Below, piece after piece: positions 6,495 through 13,604 of a stretch of 13,604 nucleotides of DNA (position 1 is its first letter; every line of letters begins with the position of its first letter). The translations under genes were made by a program, and so were the position numbers. Source of the stretch: Bacillota bacterium (GTDB lineage: Bacteria; Armatimonadota; Hebobacteria; Hebobacterales; Hebobacteraceae); assembly GCA_030597345.1 (NCBI GenBank), contig JAUVSA010000026.1:1-13604 (forward strand), read 5' to 3'. Below the pieces are notes generated by a model that saw nothing but the letters and a program-made list of their open reading frames with translations, did no database searches and was not told the DNA's origin.

Positions 6495-6531
6495 GCTGTT
6501 TCATAACCTCCATCTGAGGTTATGAAACAGC
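6495..6531. repeat. Perfect 16-bp palindrome with 5-nt loop
   Basis: GCTGTTTCATAACCTC (6495-6510), loop CATCT, then its exact reverse complement (6516-6531). It starts 26 bp after the tatC stop. The stem is AT-richer than its surroundings and no T-run follows on either strand, so it is not a typical intrinsic terminator, though it could stop or protect the 3' ends of the two converging transcripts. Confidence 0.85.
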
Positions 6532-6556
6532 AGCACAAGCCGCCAGGCTCCAGCAG

Positions 6557-6616
6557 GCGCATTTCATGCCAGCGTCTCTAACGGACAGCCAGGCGAGTGA
6601 GGGTCATGAAATGCGC
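6557..6616. repeat. 12-bp inverted repeat pair related to the neighbouring palindrome
   Basis: GCGCATTTCATG (6557-6568) and CATGAAATGCGC (6605-6616) are exact reverse complements separated by 36 nt. They share the TTTCAT core with the palindrome at 6495-6531. Confidence 0.75.
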
Positions 6617-6630
6617 TCTAGGAAGCCGGG

Positions 6631-7812
6631 TCAGTCCTCCACCGACACCTCGCCCTGCACGTCAGCTTCGGGATGGTTCTCGATGTGATTGCGAACGGCG
6701 CGCACGCGAACGGCGTTCTGCCCGGCCCGGATACCCACGCGCTGAGTCCGTGCGTCCCCCGAGCGAGTATCGCGGATGGTGTTCTCTTCGAAGACCAGGT
6801 CGGTGGTGGGGCCGTCGATGCAAACTCCGCAGCCGTGGTTGTCCTCGATGATGTTCTGGCGGAAGCTGTTGCGGCTGCCGGCGTTGGCCGGCGTTTCATC
6901 GCGGAAGTAGATGCCGTGCAGCTTGTTGCCGCGGATGGTGTTGCCGAGGAAGAGGTTGTCGGTATCCTTGTGGCCGACTGAGATTCCGTGGCCGCGGTTG
7001 TTCAGGAACTGGTTATTCTCAAAGCGACCCTCCTGCACGCGCCAGCACAGGAAGAGGCCGTCCCCGTCGTTGTCGTGTGACTGGCAGTTCCGAACGACCG
7101 GGCGAGCCGAGCCGGTCCCGGGATGGAGGCCCAGGCCAGTGATGCCCTTCACCTCGCAGCCTTCGACAAGGATGTCTTGAGTGATCTGGAGACTGATGCC
7201 GTCGCCGGCGAAGTCCTGCACTACGGAGTCGGCTATCCGACAACGCCGGGCGCGGTATAGGTAGAGTCCGCCACCGATGCAGCCATTGATGGGCAGGTTG
7301 CTGCTGCGATCGCCGTCGAGGCAAAGGCCCTCTATGGAGGCCGAGTCCAGGTCGATTCCGGCCACCAAGGGAAAAGCGCTGAAGACAAGGCCGGCGGCGG
7401 CGCTGGCGTAGTCCGTCAGGAACGGCCTGTCCAGGTAGAGAACATTGCCTTGTACCAGGGTGATGGCGGCGAGGGTATCGTGCCACCCACCGGCGCGGTC
7501 GTCGGTGACTACCACTCCCATACCGGCTCGGAATCCAGTCGGGTCGCGGACCGTCACCTTCTTCTGGCCGTAGTCGGCGTCGACGGCGAACTCGCTGCGA
7601 GGGCCCCCGCACTTGCGCAGCACAGTATCGGGGCCCGATCCGACAAGGCGGACGTTGCTCTGTAGGTGCACGGAATTGTAGAGTGTGTACGTACCCCGGG
7701 CGAGTTCTACCGTGCCGCCGCCGTAGACGCCGACAGCGTCGACGGCCTGTTGAATGGGGAGGTCGGTGTCGCCGACGAAGTCGCCCTTATCGAGACCTAC
7801 CTTTACGATCAT
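6631..7812 (-). CDS. Right-handed parallel beta-helix repeat protein
   Basis: A 393-residue protein of the pectate-lyase/polysaccharide-lyase beta-helix superfamily; such proteins often act on or bind polysaccharides, substrate not deducible. The N-terminus has the pectate-lyase-like opening IQQAVDAV, YGGGTVELARGTYTL and NVRLVGSG. From roughly residue 200 onward there are successive PbH1-type turns such as NNRGHGISV, GNKLHGIYF and DNHGCGVCIDG, each with Asn ladders. The start is ATG at 7812, preceded by GGGAG with 7-nt spacing (7820-7824). An upstream ATG at 7887 would add 25 unremarkable residues that overlap a leader hairpin. No signal peptide is visible with either start, odd for a secreted lyase. 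The gene is monocistronic, convergent with tatC and divergent from the polyamine-synthase-like gene. Confidence 0.85.
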   Translation of the reverse strand: MIVKVGLDKGDFVGDTDLPIQQAVDAVGVYGGGTVELARGTYTLYNSVHLQSNVRLVGSGPDTVLRKCGGPRSEFAVDADYGQKKVTVRDPTGFRAGMGVVVTDDRAGGWHDTLAAITLVQGNVLYLDRPFLTDYASAAAGLVFSAFPLVAGIDLDSASIEGLCLDGDRSSNLPINGCIGGGLYLYRARRCRIADSVVQDFAGDGISLQITQDILVEGCEVKGITGLGLHPGTGSARPVVRNCQSHDNDGDGLFLCWRVQEGRFENNQFLNNRGHGISVGHKDTDNLFLGNTIRGNKLHGIYFRDETPANAGSRNSFRQNIIEDNHGCGVCIDGPTTDLVFEENTIRDTRSGDARTQRVGIRAGQNAVRVRAVRNHIENHPEADVQGEVSVED

Positions 7813-7819
7813 CGCTTGG

Positions 7820-7824
7820 CTCCC
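7820..7824 (-). promoter_or_regulatory. Shine-Dalgarno deciding the beta-helix gene start
   Basis: GGGAG on the minus strand, 7 nt before the ATG at 7812. It favours the 393-residue form over the longer in-frame ATG at 7887. Confidence 0.5.
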
Positions 7825-7860
7825 GTGCACGTGGGATCGGCAGCCGTGAAGGGCTGCGCG

Positions 7861-7890
7861 GGGATGGCTGCGTGGGAAGGAAGCCATCCC
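7861..7890 (-). promoter_or_regulatory. Leader hairpin upstream of the beta-helix gene
   Basis: A perfect 9-bp stem, GGGATGGCT (7861-7869) with AGCCATCCC (7882-7890), around a 12-nt loop, about 50 nt before the ATG at 7812. If transcribed it would lie in the 5' leader and could affect translation or mRNA stability. No match to a known riboswitch is claimed. Confidence 0.3.
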
Positions 7891-7993
7891 TGAGGCAGGG
7901 AAGTAGATTCGGTCCTGGGGTAACTAGACCTGCCGGCGGACGCGTGTTACCTAAGCAACGCGGGGTGGCCGCCGGACCACACAGAGGTGAACA

Positions 7994-10900
7994 ATGGCTT
8001 CTACCGAGACTGTCACAACGGATCCCGGTCGCGCTCCACAGCGGCGGCCCGGATGGACCGTGGTGGTCTACCTGCTGTTCTTCCTGTCTGGAATGACGAG
8101 CCTGATCTATGAAGTGGTGTGGGTGAAGGAGTTTGGGCTCATCTTCGGCATCACAACCTACGCGGTCAGCACCGTTCTCGCCGCTTTCTTTGCGGGCCTT
8201 GCGGTCGGCAGCTATATTGCCGGACGAGTCATCGACCGCACGCGACTGCATCCGCTGGTCGTGTATGGGATACTCGAGGGCATAATAGGAGCATACGCCC
8301 TTCTGCTGCCAGTGCTTCTTGGCATGGTCGAGGGGAGCTACCCCGCGGTGTACGCGCGGCTCGCGGAGAGCTTCAGCCTGTTCACGCTGTTCAGGTTTGT
8401 CGTCTCCTTCGTGCTGCTGGCGATCCCAGCTACTCTGATGGGCGCCACTCTGCCGGTCTTGAGCAGACTGATGGTGGACCGGGAAGATACGCTCGGTCTC
8501 AGCGTCGGCAGGCTCTATGCTGTCAATACGTTCGGCGCGGTGACTGGCACGTTCAGCGCAGGCTTCCTGCTGCTTCCGGCGATGGGACTGCCAAATACAG
8601 TTCTCGCGGCGGCGCTCGGGAATTTCTTCCTGGCAGCGATGGCGGTGATCCTGAGCACGTCGCCGGACTTCGCCGTGAGGCGGAGGCCGGTATCCGATGC
8701 GGAGGCGCCAGCGCCACGGGCCCCGCTGACGCGATCCGAGAGGATGATCCTCATCGTCGCCTTTTCCTCAGGGCTGGCCATCCTGGCGCTGGAGGTGGTG
8801 TGGACGCGCAGCTTGGTGCTGATCCTGGGGGCCTCGACGTACGCGTTCTCGACGATGCTCACCGCAGTTCTGGCAGGCATCGCCACCGGCAGCGCAGTCT
8901 TTGCTCCGCTCGCGGATCGCCTCCGCAATCGGGCGGCCGTGGTGTCTGCGCTGCTGTTTGCGGGGGGCTTCTGCGCAGTGCTAGGTCCGGCTATCATCAA
9001 CAGGCTGCCCTTCATGTTTCTGCGTCTGTACGACTGGACGTCCGGGGTATGGGGCCTGCTGATCGCAACACAGTTCGCGGTGTGCTTCTTGCTCGTCTTC
9101 GTGCCGACGTTTCTGTCGGGGGCCAGCTTCCCGATTCTGGTGCGCATGTACTCTCGCGGGATCGACCGCGTCGGCCACACGGTGGCCGACGTCTACGCCA
9201 TCAATACGCTTGGAGGGATCATAGGTTCGCTGGTCGGCGGATTCGTGCTGGTCAAGTTCTTCGGGCTCCAGCCTGCGCTCACGATGGCGGCGCTGTTCCT
9301 GATGCTGGTGGGAGGAACGCTTGCGGTTGCGATGGCCGGGCCGTGGCCGCGCAAGCTGCGCACGGGGGTGGCCGCTGCCGCGGGCGCGGCGGTGATTCTG
9401 CTTGCCTTCGTGCATCCTCGGTTCTCAACGAAGGTGTTGTTTGCAGGCTGGGGACCGTTTGCAGGCGGATACTACGCGAACTGGATGGGCGGCTCCACGG
9501 TAGATGTCACGGATCGATATATGCAGCGTCTGCTGTATCACAAGGAGGGGGTCACGACATCGGTCGACGTTCTCGAAACAGGCTGGGGAGAGAAGATCAT
9601 CTCCATCAACGCCAAGCCCGTCGCCACCACGTACCTGTACGACATGCGGCTGCTCCGCATGGCCGGGCATTTGCCGGTGCTGCTGCACCCGGATCCTAGA
9701 GAGACCGTGGTTATCGGGCTGGGAGCGGGGGTGTCCGCTGGGTGCGTCGCCATCTATCCTGCGGTCGAACACTTGACCATAGTGGAGCTCTCCCCGGAGG
9801 TCCCCGACGGGACCCGGCTGTTCGCCAAGTGGAATTACCACGTGCTCGACAACCCCAAGGTGGACGTTGTGTTCAACGACGGGGCCAACTATATGAAGGC
9901 GACGCGAAAGCAGTTCGACGTGATCAGCTCCGATCCGTTCCATCCGTTTGTCGCCGGCGCGGCCACTCTCTATTCGCGCGAGCACTGGATCGCCTGTAAG
10001 GACCGCCTTCGGGAGGGCGGGATCGTCGCTCAGTACCTGCCTTTGTATCATCTCTCGGCCGGGGACTTCGCAACAATCGTGGGGACTTTCGTGGACGTGT
10101 TCCCCAACGCTTCCATGTGGTTCTGCGGGGTAGACACGGTTCTCATTGGATCGAAAGGACCGCTGAGGGTCGATCTCGACCGAATGGCGGAACACATGTC
10201 GGACCCGGTGGTGATGGGCGCCCTGCTGCAGATGGGTGTACACAGGCCGGGCGATGTACTGGGCTGGTTCGTGGCGGGCCCGGAGGAGCTGCGGGAAATG
10301 AGTGCGGGCGCGCCTCGCAACCGGACCGACTTTCCGATCCTGGAGTTCAGCGCGCCCAAGGCGATCAGACTGACCGGCGTGGATTCAACAATGCCGGCGG
10401 TGTTGACCGCGTGCGAGAGGCTATCAGCTCACGACTTCCAGCGTGTGCTCGATGAAATGTGCACGAAGCCAGTGGATCCGCAGACGCTGCGCGATGCGGC
10501 CAACACGCGGGAGGCCGGTCGATGGCTGATGCGGGGTCAGATGCTGTACTCGTACGGGTACACCGACCAGTATCTGGCGGCGATGGCGGAGGCCGACAAG
10601 CTGAGACCCAACGACCGGTTTGTCAAACGGACGGTGGCGGACGCCCAGTATGCAGTCGGCGAGCAGCGGATGTTTGACGGCTATCCGGAGGAAGCCTTCG
10701 AGTACTTCAGCGGGGCCTATGCCAACGATCCGACCAATGTGGCTGCACTTGTGGGCGCGGTCCGCGCCGGACTCGGCATCGGAGACCTCGGGTTGGCGGA
10801 ACGCACTCTGCGGCTGGCTTCACCCGAGCAGGAGGACGCGTTTCAGGTGCGAGTGTACAGGGGTTGGCTCGGCCTGAAGCGACGGGAGTATCAGAGAGCA

Positions 10901-11191
10901 AGGCGCGAGTTCGAGGCGGCGGCCGCGCCGGAGCGGGATCAGGAATCCCCGATGATGCACGTGGGACTGGGATTCCTAGCGCTGAACGACGGCCGGGAGG
11001 AGGAGGCCCACGATCATTTCCGGCGCGCGCTCGCGATTGCCACCAATGCCCTAGATGCAGTGTACGATGTGGTAGAGATCTGTGCGGCGCGGGGATTCGA
11101 GCAGGAGGTTAAGGGGTACGCGGAAGCGTTGGTGTCGCTGGCAACGGCGGCGATTGCTTTGGATCCCGGCAAGGGATATCTATATGATTAG
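7994..11191 (+). CDS. Fused membrane-domain/spermidine-synthase-like protein with TPR tail
   Basis: A 1065-residue three-part protein. Residues about 24-475 are a multi-spanning membrane domain with an internal duplication: the IYEVVW segment at 32-81 recurs as the LEVVW segment at 259-308. Residues about 500-780 are a Rossmann aminopropyltransferase/methyltransferase-like domain with VIGLGAGVSAG (G575, G577, G579), the acidic residue E598 after strand beta2 (VELSPE) and FDVISSDP with D647 in the place of the catalytic acid. Residues about 839-1035 form TPR-like helical repeats. Such fusions are annotated as MFS/spermidine synthase; the true product is unproven and may not be a soluble polyamine. 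The ATG at 7994 has AGAGG 6 nt upstream. It stands alone, divergent from the beta-helix gene. Domain order is clear; substrate is unknown. Confidence 0.9.
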   Translation: MASTETVTTDPGRAPQRRPGWTVVVYLLFFLSGMTSLIYEVVWVKEFGLIFGITTYAVSTVLAAFFAGLAVGSYIAGRVIDRTRLHPLVVYGILEGIIGAYALLLPVLLGMVEGSYPAVYARLAESFSLFTLFRFVVSFVLLAIPATLMGATLPVLSRLMVDREDTLGLSVGRLYAVNTFGAVTGTFSAGFLLLPAMGLPNTVLAAALGNFFLAAMAVILSTSPDFAVRRRPVSDAEAPAPRAPLTRSERMILIVAFSSGLAILALEVVWTRSLVLILGASTYAFSTMLTAVLAGIATGSAVFAPLADRLRNRAAVVSALLFAGGFCAVLGPAIINRLPFMFLRLYDWTSGVWGLLIATQFAVCFLLVFVPTFLSGASFPILVRMYSRGIDRVGHTVADVYAINTLGGIIGSLVGGFVLVKFFGLQPALTMAALFLMLVGGTLAVAMAGPWPRKLRTGVAAAAGAAVILLAFVHPRFSTKVLFAGWGPFAGGYYANWMGGSTVDVTDRYMQRLLYHKEGVTTSVDVLETGWGEKIISINAKPVATTYLYDMRLLRMAGHLPVLLHPDPRETVVIGLGAGVSAGCVAIYPAVEHLTIVELSPEVPDGTRLFAKWNYHVLDNPKVDVVFNDGANYMKATRKQFDVISSDPFHPFVAGAATLYSREHWIACKDRLREGGIVAQYLPLYHLSAGDFATIVGTFVDVFPNASMWFCGVDTVLIGSKGPLRVDLDRMAEHMSDPVVMGALLQMGVHRPGDVLGWFVAGPEELREMSAGAPRNRTDFPILEFSAPKAIRLTGVDSTMPAVLTACERLSAHDFQRVLDEMCTKPVDPQTLRDAANTREAGRWLMRGQMLYSYGYTDQYLAAMAEADKLRPNDRFVKRTVADAQYAVGEQRMFDGYPEEAFEYFSGAYANDPTNVAALVGAVRAGLGIGDLGLAERTLRLASPEQEDAFQVRVYRGWLGLKRREYQRARREFEAAAAPERDQESPMMHVGLGFLALNDGREEEAHDHFRRALAIATNALDAVYDVVEICAARGFEQEVKGYAEALVSLATAAIALDPGKGYLYD

Positions 11192-11215
11192 AGAGCGCTT
11201 GGCTACAGCACTCTC
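11191..11215 (+). terminator. Weak hairpin just after the spermidine-synthase-like gene
   Basis: GAGAGCGC (11191-11198) can pair with GCACTCTC (11208-11215) with one mismatch and a 9-nt loop, starting at the last base of the stop codon. There is no T-run after it. The rest of the 139-bp convergent gap shows only short GC-rich pairings. Confidence 0.25.
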
Positions 11216-11330
11216 GGGGAAGCACAGAAGGCCCAACGTGATCGCGCGACGAAGCGGAGCCTAATCGGCTGGTGGGAGGAGACGGAGGCCGGGCAGGCGG
11301 ATTCTCCGGGCTAGGCCGTCCCCGGCGACG

Positions 11331-12095
11331 CTAAAGCAGGCTCCTGACGAACCCGAGGTTCCGGGCGGCGCTGCCCGCGGGGTCATCTCCGGGCTCTGTC
11401 TCCAGCACGAGGTAGCCTTCATATGCTATGCTCTTGATGGCGGCAAAGATAGCTGGGAAGTCCAACTTGCCCTCGCCCATTTCGGCGCCGATTTCCTTGA
11501 CGTGGATCTGGACGATGTGCTTCCCAAGCTGTCTGATCTCCGCGATGGGGTCGAAGCTCTGATAGTCTGCGTTGCCGACATCGTAGTAGACGCCGAGCAT
11601 TGGGGAGCCGACGGCATCGATCATAGCGAGGGCCTGGTCGGCCGAGCGGCCGATGCGCCCGACGCTCTCCATCCCGACTTTGGCACGGCAGCGCTGGCTT
11701 TGCGCGAAGGCCGCCCGGAAGCCATCGCGCCACATGGCTAGGGCTTCTTCCTCGCTCTGGTCAGCCTGCTTGATCATGGGGAAGAGGATGACGCCGGCGT
11801 CTAGCTCGTCGCAGTACTGGCGCAGATCGGCGAGCGCACGCACGCCGTCTTCGTGCGTCTCGCCATCGGTCATAAGACCCGCGACACCATCCATACACAC
11901 GGAGGCGATCTCAACGCCGGTCCGTTGGCTGCGCTCGGAGAGGGCCTGGCGGCCTGCTTCGCTCCAGACCTCGGTTTCGACATAGGTTTCCGGTCTTAGG
12001 TCGAGTTCGACTCCGGCGAAGTTGAGGCGAGCCGCCTCGTCGAAGAGGTCGGCCCAAGGCTTTTCCAGGACGTTGTCCATCACACCGATCTTCAC
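11331..12095 (-). CDS. Sugar phosphate isomerase/epimerase-like TIM barrel
   Basis: A 254-residue protein of the xylose-isomerase-like/AP-endonuclease-2 TIM-barrel superfamily, which holds a divalent metal and often isomerises or epimerises sugars. The Glu-Asp-His-Glu metal set is visible: E143 in GMESVGR, D172 in YYDVGNADY, H198 in VQIHVKEIG and E232 in YLVLETEPGDD. The start is GTG at 12095 because GGAGGG lies 7 nt upstream and the protein then begins with the family-typical MKIGVMDNVLEKPW. The in-frame ATG at 12143 would add 16 unlikely residues. It lies 80 bp downstream of the URO-D-like gene on the same strand and is probably cotranscribed. Substrate unknown; an inosose or ketose isomerase role is possible but unsupported. 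Confidence 0.88.
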   Translation of the reverse strand: MKIGVMDNVLEKPWADLFDEAARLNFAGVELDLRPETYVETEVWSEAGRQALSERSQRTGVEIASVCMDGVAGLMTDGETHEDGVRALADLRQYCDELDAGVILFPMIKQADQSEEEALAMWRDGFRAAFAQSQRCRAKVGMESVGRIGRSADQALAMIDAVGSPMLGVYYDVGNADYQSFDPIAEIRQLGKHIVQIHVKEIGAEMGEGKLDFPAIFAAIKSIAYEGYLVLETEPGDDPAGSAARNLGFVRSLL

Positions 12096-12102
12096 TGGTT
12101 TA

Positions 12103-12108
12103 CCCTCC
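12103..12108 (-). promoter_or_regulatory. Shine-Dalgarno deciding the GTG start of the TIM-barrel gene
   Basis: GGAGGG on the minus strand, 7 nt before GTG at 12095. It is the best ribosome site in this 80-bp gap and fixes the start. Confidence 0.65.
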
Positions 12109-12175
12109 GCTATTGTGAGGCTGGGGCAATCACTTGAGCTCACCCCGGGAGATCGGCTTCGGCAGCGCGGAGCAG

Positions 12176-13342
12176 CTATCCTGCTCCGCGAGGGTAATAC
12201 CCGAACTCGCGCGCCGCCTCCTGCATGGCGACGAAGTTCCTGGTGGGGATGCCGGTGTGTATGGAATTGGACGATCCGAAGATGAATCCGCCGCCGGGCG
12301 CGCAGGTGTCCATTACCTGCTTCACTCTCTCTCGGATCCCTGCCGGTGTGTCGAAAACCAGCGTGCTGCCGCAGCTGATTCCGCCCCAGAGGGTGAGGTG
12401 TGGGAACTTGCGCTTCACCTCTGCGGGGTCCATCCCCGCGTCGTTATCGATCTCTCCATAGCCGTCAATTTCGGAGTGGACCAACAGGTCTTGGGCGACG
12501 GTCCAGATGTCGCCATCGGTGCGAAAGAGGTAGACCAGCCCGGCCTCGTGCGCGGCGCGGGTGATCCGACGCAGCCGAGGAAGAATGAAGCGGCGGAACA
12601 TAGCGGGTGAATAGATCGGCCCTGCGGAGGAGGCGAGATCGCCGCCCGCCCAGAGCAGTCCTATGCCAAGCTTCGGCAGAACAGGAATGGCAACCAGTGT
12701 CTGCTCGACTACCGCGTCGAGGTACTGCTCCACCAAGTCGGGACGGAGGGCGCTGGCCTCGAGCCAAGCCGCCTCGAGCGGGATCGCGAGGAATCCCTCG
12801 ACGGACTTGAGCATACGTTCGTCGCCCGCGCGCTGCGCGAGGGCATGAAGTTCAGCATAGCTCTCGGCCGTGGGCGGCGAAGACTGCTCGGCGGCGCGTG
12901 CTACGGCAGCGACCAGGCGCTCGAGGGCGGGGATGCCCTCCCGCCTGAGCGCGGAATCTACGACGTCGAAGACGTCGGTTGCCTCGTCGTAGTGGTAGGT
13001 GGTCCAGAGCTGCGTCTCCGGATCTTCGTACCGAAAGGTGTAGTCGTTGAGCTTCGCGGCAGGTCGTTCGGAGTGACGCCAAGGGATGCCAACGATGTCG
13101 AAGTCCAGCTCGCGAATGAGGTCGCCGACATCTTCGAGCAGATGTCCGACGTAGTCCCGCCAGGCGTCCTCGCTCTCCCAGCGGGCCGCTGTTTCCTCCC
13201 AGCGGATGCGGCCGCCACCAGTGCGCATGGGCCGTCCCATGATCTCCGAGGCGATGCGGGCGCACACTGTTTGCTCGTAGATCGGCACGCGGTCGGGTTC
13301 CTCGTGCCGAAAGGCTCTTTGTACGCGCTCTCGCGCGGTCAT
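12176..13342 (-). CDS. Uroporphyrinogen-decarboxylase-like (MtaA/URO-D family) protein
   Basis: A 388-residue protein of the URO-D superfamily, a (beta/alpha)8 barrel that includes haem-pathway HemE and cobalamin-related methyltransferases such as MtaA. Seen: MTARERVQRAFRHEEPDRVPI at the start, GPIYSPAMFRRFILPRLRRI (241-260), AGMDPAEVKRKFP (302-314), LWGGISCGSTL and APGGGFIFGSSNSIHTGIP (348-366). This is the pattern of the catabolic URO-D-like clade rather than HemE, so haem synthesis is unlikely. The position usually occupied by H-S-D-G or H-x-C reads FRTDG (273-277), so the customary His is R274. The start is ATG at 13342 with GGGGAG 5 nt upstream. It is the first gene of a probable operon with the TIM-barrel gene, divergent from a secreted glycosidase. 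Reaction unknown. Confidence 0.88.
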   Translation of the reverse strand: MTARERVQRAFRHEEPDRVPIYEQTVCARIASEIMGRPMRTGGGRIRWEETAARWESEDAWRDYVGHLLEDVGDLIRELDFDIVGIPWRHSERPAAKLNDYTFRYEDPETQLWTTYHYDEATDVFDVVDSALRREGIPALERLVAAVARAAEQSSPPTAESYAELHALAQRAGDERMLKSVEGFLAIPLEAAWLEASALRPDLVEQYLDAVVEQTLVAIPVLPKLGIGLLWAGGDLASSAGPIYSPAMFRRFILPRLRRITRAAHEAGLVYLFRTDGDIWTVAQDLLVHSEIDGYGEIDNDAGMDPAEVKRKFPHLTLWGGISCGSTLVFDTPAGIRERVKQVMDTCAPGGGFIFGSSNSIHTGIPTRNFVAMQEAAREFGYYPRGAG

Positions 13343-13469
13343 GAAAGCTCCCCAGCGTTGGCGTTCCGCGCACCTTACGCCGCGGGAGCGGCAGGGTCCT
13401 GTTTCCGGCCAAAAGGAACGGTCGAGTCGGCCGACGAACTGGCCCAGAGGAAAGAATGGAGGAATCGTG
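13343..13469. other. Divergent intergenic region between URO-D-like and glycosidase genes
   Basis: A 127-bp gap that must carry the promoters of both divergent genes. Only the two ribosome sites are clear: GGGGAG (13348-13353, minus) and GGAGG (13458-13462, plus). I found no convincing -35/-10 pair or operator palindrome. Confidence 0.4.
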
Positions 13470-13604
13470 ATGCCTCGGTGGGCCCAGATTATGGCTACGA
13501 TCTTCCTCGCCGTCTGTCTCGGCAGTGGGGCGGCGGCCCAGTCGCGCAGCGGCGAGCTTCGCGGCGCCTGGATCCAGGAGGGATATGGGCGCGACTGGCC
13601 GGCG
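13470..13604 (+). CDS. Secreted GHL10/DUF187-like glycosidase, N-terminus only
   Basis: The first 45 residues of a protein that runs off the window. The start is ATG at 13470, with GGAGG 7 nt upstream; a GTG one codon earlier is also in frame but too close to that site. Residues 1-23 form a signal peptide (basic start, hydrophobic core IMATIFLAVCLGSG, then AAA before Gln24). The mature start, ELRGAWIQEGYGRDWPA, resembles the opening of GHL10 glycosyl-hydrolase-like proteins (R-G-x-W ... D-W-P). This assignment rests on a short motif, so the family is likely but not proven. It is divergent from the URO-D-like gene, and the pairing hints at shared carbohydrate use. Confidence 0.65.
   Translation, partial: MPRWAQIMATIFLAVCLGSGAAAQSRSGELRGAWIQEGYGRDWPA

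Larger units (their letters stand above)
6489..6621. mobile_element. MITE-like or IS-relic block with two inverted repeats, flanked by CTAG
   Basis: A 133-bp block between convergent genes. It begins and ends with CTAG (6489-6492 and 6618-6621), a possible target duplication. Exactly 6 nt inside each CTAG, reading inward, stands TTTCATAACC (left) or TTTCATGACC (right), like imperfect terminal inverted repeats. Inside are a perfect 16-bp palindrome (6495-6510 with 6516-6531) and a 12-bp inverted pair (6557-6568 with 6605-6616), so the TTTCAT core occurs four times in alternating orientation. It encodes nothing. A non-autonomous transposable element or fused IS ends fits best; a bidirectional terminator is the alternative. 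Confidence 0.4.

Noticed and set aside
6495..6531. Simple intrinsic terminator for tatC
   Set aside because: The stem is not GC-rich and no T-run follows on either strand; the repeat structure of the whole block explains it better.
7919..7975. Short inverted repeats (GGTAAC/GTTACC and CCGGCGG/CCGCCGG) upstream of the spermidine-synthase-like gene as operators
   Set aside because: Only 6-7 bp with unequal spacers, which is likely by chance in GC-rich DNA.
8119..9699. A 526-codon open frame overlapping the spermidine-synthase-like gene in another frame
   Set aside because: It is Arg/Gly-rich without domains and lies inside a gene with clear family motifs, so it is a frame shadow.
12176..13342. 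Haem-pathway uroporphyrinogen decarboxylase (hemE)
   Set aside because: It lacks the HemE N-terminal signature and has the divergent catabolic-clade motifs, with no haem genes nearby.

Overview
The window is GC-rich bacterial DNA with densely packed genes on both strands, Shine-Dalgarno-led starts and frequent GTG/TTG start codons. The gene content suggests an uncultivated, carbohydrate-degrading bacterium: a DUF4091 protein, a right-handed beta-helix protein, a GHL10/DUF187-like secreted glycosidase, a URO-D-like protein and a xylose-isomerase-like TIM barrel. Such families are plentiful in Armatimonadota, Planctomycetota and Hydrogenedentota-type genomes. That placement rests on gene content only and is weak.

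Layout from left to right. (1) 1-319, minus: N-terminal part of a response-regulator receiver, cut by the window edge. (2) 680-1387, plus: Fe/Mn superoxide dismutase with a Tat signal, followed by a hairpin terminator. (3) 1477-5653, minus: a tight three-gene operon, transcribed right to left, encoding a very short [2Fe-2S] protein, a Tat-exported molybdenum hydroxylase large subunit and a DUF4091 protein. (4) 5683-6468, plus: tatC, divergent from that operon. (5) 6489-6621: a 133-bp block with two inverted repeats, flanked by CTAG, resembling a MITE or IS relic. (6) 6631-7812, minus: beta-helix protein. (7) 7994-11191, plus: a 1065-residue membrane/spermidine-synthase/TPR fusion. (8) 11331-13342, minus: TIM-barrel sugar isomerase/epimerase-like gene and a URO-D-like gene, probably one operon. 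(9) 13470-end, plus: start of a secreted GHL10-like glycosidase.

The left half has a Tat theme: TatC sits beside two proteins with twin-arginine signals (the Mo-hydroxylase and the SOD), which suggests redox enzymes acting outside the cytoplasmic membrane. The most unusual signal is in the Mo-hydroxylase operon. The small subunit keeps only its C-terminal [2Fe-2S] domain and lacks the plant-type ferredoxin domain. The large subunit has Thr where this enzyme superfamily has its catalytic Glu. Both changes are intact in long, well-translated reading frames, so this may be a repurposed rather than a decaying complex. The right half looks like ordinary accessory carbohydrate metabolism. I saw no rRNA, tRNA, CRISPR array, intact transposase or phage genes.
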